Part shown: in pieces, positions 6,694 to 8,442 of the stretch | Layout of the letters: the number at the start of each line of letters is the position of its first letter | Numbering within the stretch: the first letter of the stretch is position 1 | DNA from: Minisyncoccota bacterium | GTDB taxonomy: Bacteria; Verrucomicrobiota; Lentisphaeria; Oligosphaerales; MVZH01 | NCBI GenBank assembly: GCA_021734725.1 | Contig: JAIPIM010000178.1 | Coordinates: 1-8,442, forward strand | Reading direction: 5' to 3' | DNA length: 8,442 nucleotides | Notes under the pieces: generated by a model | The model's input: the letters and a program-made list of their open reading frames with translations, nothing else | Told to the model about the DNA's origin: nothing | Databases searched by the model: none | Made by a program: the position numbers and the translations under genes

Positions 6694-7496
6694 ACTTCAC
6701 AATATGGGACATACTTTTGCTGCTCGTGGTCTCGCTGCAGGCGACCTTGATTGCGTATGTCCGGCAACCGCGCGTGAAAGCATTGATCGTGACCTTTCCC
6801 TTCCCGTTTTCCGTCGCCTTTCTCGCGCTTGGCCAGCCGGTGAACGGGACCAACATGCTCGGGCTTATACTGCTGTTGCTGTTTACGCACGGCGTCCGTT
6901 GGCTGCACCTTCACGCCAGGCATCCGATTATCCCGTCCATCGTGGGATCCGCACTCGGCTACTGTCTGCTGGGGGCCGCCATTGCCCGGGTGCTGCCGCG
7001 GGAAGCATGGACATTCTGGGCCGCCGCCGGCCTCGTCTTTTGTGTCGGTGCTGTGCTTGTCCGCTTTCAGCCGCACCGCGCTGAACCGGCACATCGAAGT
7101 CCGTTGCCGCTCTACGTAAAACTGCCGTTGATCATGGCAATCATCACAGGGCTGATCGTTGCCAAGCATTGGTTGCAGGGATTTATGACCGTCTTCCCGA
7201 TGGTGGGGGTCATTGCAGCGTATGAAGCCCGGCATTCCCTGTGGACAATGACGCGCCAGATTCCGGTGATCATGCTGGCATTGGGCGCTATGATGATTGC
7301 GATGTTTCTAACGCAATCACACATCGGCGCGTACGGCGCGCTGGGCATCGGCTGGCTGGTCTTTGGCGCAACGCTGCTGTGCGTAGAATGCTATAGAAGC
7401 AACGTCTGCCCGGATCAGGCCGATCGCACCGATCCGGGCGATCCCCAGAGTAAGCGAACTTTTCAGATCTCGTTTTTCGGGGTGCGCCGGAAGTGA
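6690..7496 (+). CDS. Polytopic membrane protein of unknown function
   Basis: I do not recognise the family. The 268-residue protein is strongly hydrophobic with about eight or nine membrane segments, roughly at residues 4-23, 31-48, 55-73, 80-100, 107-126, 143-160, 165-178, 191-208 and 211-233. A polar loop rich in His, Arg and Pro lies at 127-140. No ATP-binding or known transporter motif is visible. In this context a transport role is conceivable but unsupported. The start ATG 6690 has no ribosome binding site and overlaps the stop of the amidohydrolase remnant as ATGA, so translation is probably coupled. The hydrophobic core ends near residue 235. The last 30 or so residues are hydrophilic and include a D-x-x period (D242, D245, D248, D251) encoded by a GATC 9-nt repeat, then a basic end. 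This tail looks like an added extension, not part of the ancestral protein. Confidence 0.7.
   Translation: MNFTIWDILLLLVVSLQATLIAYVRQPRVKALIVTFPFPFSVAFLALGQPVNGTNMLGLILLLLFTHGVRWLHLHARHPIIPSIVGSALGYCLLGAAIARVLPREAWTFWAAAGLVFCVGAVLVRFQPHRAEPAHRSPLPLYVKLPLIMAIITGLIVAKHWLQGFMTVFPMVGVIAAYEARHSLWTMTRQIPVIMLALGAMMIAMFLTQSHIGAYGALGIGWLVFGATLLCVECYRSNVCPDQADRTDPGDPQSKRTFQISFFGVRRK
7408..7443. repeat. GATC-phased 9-nt repeat with 9-bp inverted repeat, inside the membrane-protein gene
   Basis: GATC occurs at 7413, 7422, 7431 and 7440, each 9 nt apart. GCCCGGATC (7408-7416) and GATCCGGGC (7431-7439) form a perfect 9-bp stem with a 14-nt loop that contains the palindrome CGATCG. The design matches the intergenic element at 2858-2888. 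Here the element is in frame with the upstream gene and encodes DQADRTDPGDPQ. The 9-nt unit equals three codons, so it adds residues without shifting the frame. Confidence 0.68.
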
Positions 7497-7583
7497 GTGA
7501 CAAGGCGCAGTCTGCGAGCAACCATAAACGTTTTGAATATGACAAAGACCGCACGCCGAAAGACGATACCTCGGCACAAATCC

Positions 7584-7590
7584 GGAAAGG
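7584..7590 (+). promoter_or_regulatory. Ribosome binding site GGAAAGG before ATG 7601
   Basis: GGAAAGG lies 10 nt before ATG 7601 and favours this start over the earlier in-frame GTG at 7493. The spacing is slightly long, so the support is moderate. Confidence 0.5.
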
Positions 7591-7600
7591 CGATAACCAC

Positions 7601-8442
7601 ATGGCTGAGAAAACATGCACACCCAAAAGCGACGATCGTCCCATCCGCGTCGGCGTCATCGGCGTGGGCCGCGGGCAAAGCTTCGCGTCCGGCGCCACTG
7701 ATTTAGTCGGCATGAAACTGGTTGCCCTGTGCGATACCTGGGAGGAGAAGCTCGAGGAGGCAGGCAAACGCTACGGCGTTACCACCTACACCGACTTTGA
7801 CAAATTCATCGAGCACGACATGGACGCCGTGGTGCTCGCGAACTACTTCCACGAGCACGCGCCGTTTGCAATCAAGGCATTAAATGCCGGTTTGCATGTG
7901 ATGAGCGAAACGGCGGCCTGCAAGACCCTGGCCGAGGGCGTGGCGCTCTGCCGCGCGGTGGAGCGGAGCGGCAAGACCTACATGTTCGCCGAGAACTATC
8001 CCTATACCGCCGCCAACCTCGAGCTGCGCCGCCTGTACAAGGCCGGTGAAGTGGGCGACGTACGCTACGCCGAGGGCGAGTACAACCATCCGGGCGAGGA
8101 GAATTGGCGGCTGTCGATTTCGCCCGGTTCGAAGCACTGGCGCAACTGGATTCCCTGCACCTACTACTGCTCGCACGCACTGGCGCCGCTGATGCACATC
8201 ACCGACACCATGCCCGTCAGCGTCAACGCGCTGTCCATCCCCGAGGAACGTACGCAAACCCCGAACACGACCAAGGTGTCCGACGTGGGCAGCGTGATCC
8301 TGACCCGCATGGACAACGGCGCGGTCTTCCGCATCTGGGGGTTGATGCTCAGCTCGATTCACCGGGTGAAGTACGAGGTGCACGGCGATCGCGGCTACAT
8401 GGCCACCGCCGACGGGGGGGTGCGCATCCATCACGAAGAGTG
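7601..8442 (+). CDS. Gfo/Idh/MocA family oxidoreductase C (3' partial)
   Basis: The frame is open from ATG 7601 to the window end, giving 280 residues of an expected 350-400. The Rossmann fold begins at residue 16 with RVGVIGVGRGQSF. LHVMSETAA places ETA (103-105) where EKP is usual, so the lysine is missing as in the other two oxidoreductases. MFAENYPY, YAEGEYNHP (156-164) and YYCSHALAP with H192 follow in the family order. The start at 7601 is chosen for its ribosome binding site and its short lead into the fold. The frame is also open back to GTG 7493, which overlaps the stop of the membrane-protein gene and would add 36 hydrophilic residues; this cannot be excluded. The 104 nt from 7497 to 7600 hold no other recognised feature. 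This is the third paralogue in the cluster; its substrate is unknown. Confidence 0.88.
   Translation, partial: MAEKTCTPKSDDRPIRVGVIGVGRGQSFASGATDLVGMKLVALCDTWEEKLEEAGKRYGVTTYTDFDKFIEHDMDAVVLANYFHEHAPFAIKALNAGLHVMSETAACKTLAEGVALCRAVERSGKTYMFAENYPYTAANLELRRLYKAGEVGDVRYAEGEYNHPGEENWRLSISPGSKHWRNWIPCTYYCSHALAPLMHITDTMPVSVNALSIPEERTQTPNTTKVSDVGSVILTRMDNGAVFRIWGLMLSSIHRVKYEVHGDRGYMATADGGVRIHHEE

Noticed and set aside
7506..7516. Small palindrome CGCAGTCTGCG as an operator
   Set aside because: It is too short, has no second copy near a promoter, and is expected by chance at this length.
7497..7706. Short plus-strand frame before and into oxidoreductase C
   Set aside because: It is out of frame with the conserved Rossmann fold and has Arg-rich composition typical of a shifted frame.

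Overview
All genes in this 8.4 kb window lie on the plus strand and form what looks like one carbohydrate-catabolism cluster. The gene mix (a sugar isomerase of the L-arabinose isomerase type, an FGGY sugar kinase, amidohydrolases of the Amidohydro_2 type, several Gfo/Idh/MocA oxidoreductases and a uroporphyrinogen-decarboxylase-like protein) and the GATC-phased 9-nt repeats between genes resemble the PVC superphylum (Kiritimatiellota, Lentisphaerota, Verrucomicrobiota). That assignment is an inference from gene content and style; the window holds no rRNA or other marker.

Layout: (1) 1-1306, the C-terminal end of an FGGY carbohydrate kinase, continuous in one frame with a complete amidohydrolase domain. 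(2) 1307-1443, a non-coding gap with two GC-rich hairpins. (3) 1444-2850, an L-arabinose isomerase-like protein with all four expected metal ligands. (4) 2851-2914, a gap with a hairpin built of GATC units spaced 9 nt apart. (5) 2915-4174, Gfo/Idh/MocA oxidoreductase A. (6) 4230-5402, a URO-D-like protein. (7) 5405-6517, oxidoreductase B. (8) 6523-6693, a 56-residue amidohydrolase remnant cut off soon after its HxH motif, whose stop overlaps the next start. (9) 6690-7496, a polytopic membrane protein of unknown function whose C-terminus reads through a second GATC 9-nt repeat. (10) 7601 to the window end, oxidoreductase C, cut by the window edge.

Working model (inference): an aldose is isomerised by the AraA-like enzyme and phosphorylated by the FGGY kinase. 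The three oxidoreductases and the amidohydrolase handle oxidised or lactone forms of the same or a related sugar or cyclitol. The URO-D-like protein may act in C1 (methyl) transfer, for example from a methoxylated substrate. No aldolase, transporter of known class or regulator is visible, so the pathway is incomplete here. The three oxidoreductases are related to each other: they share a YAEGEYxH signature and all lack the lysine of the usual EKP motif.

I found no CRISPR array, tRNA, rRNA, insertion sequence or phage gene. The most unusual points are the kinase-amidohydrolase fusion, the broken amidohydrolase acting as a possible coupling leader, and the 9-nt-phased repeat that has become part of a coding sequence.
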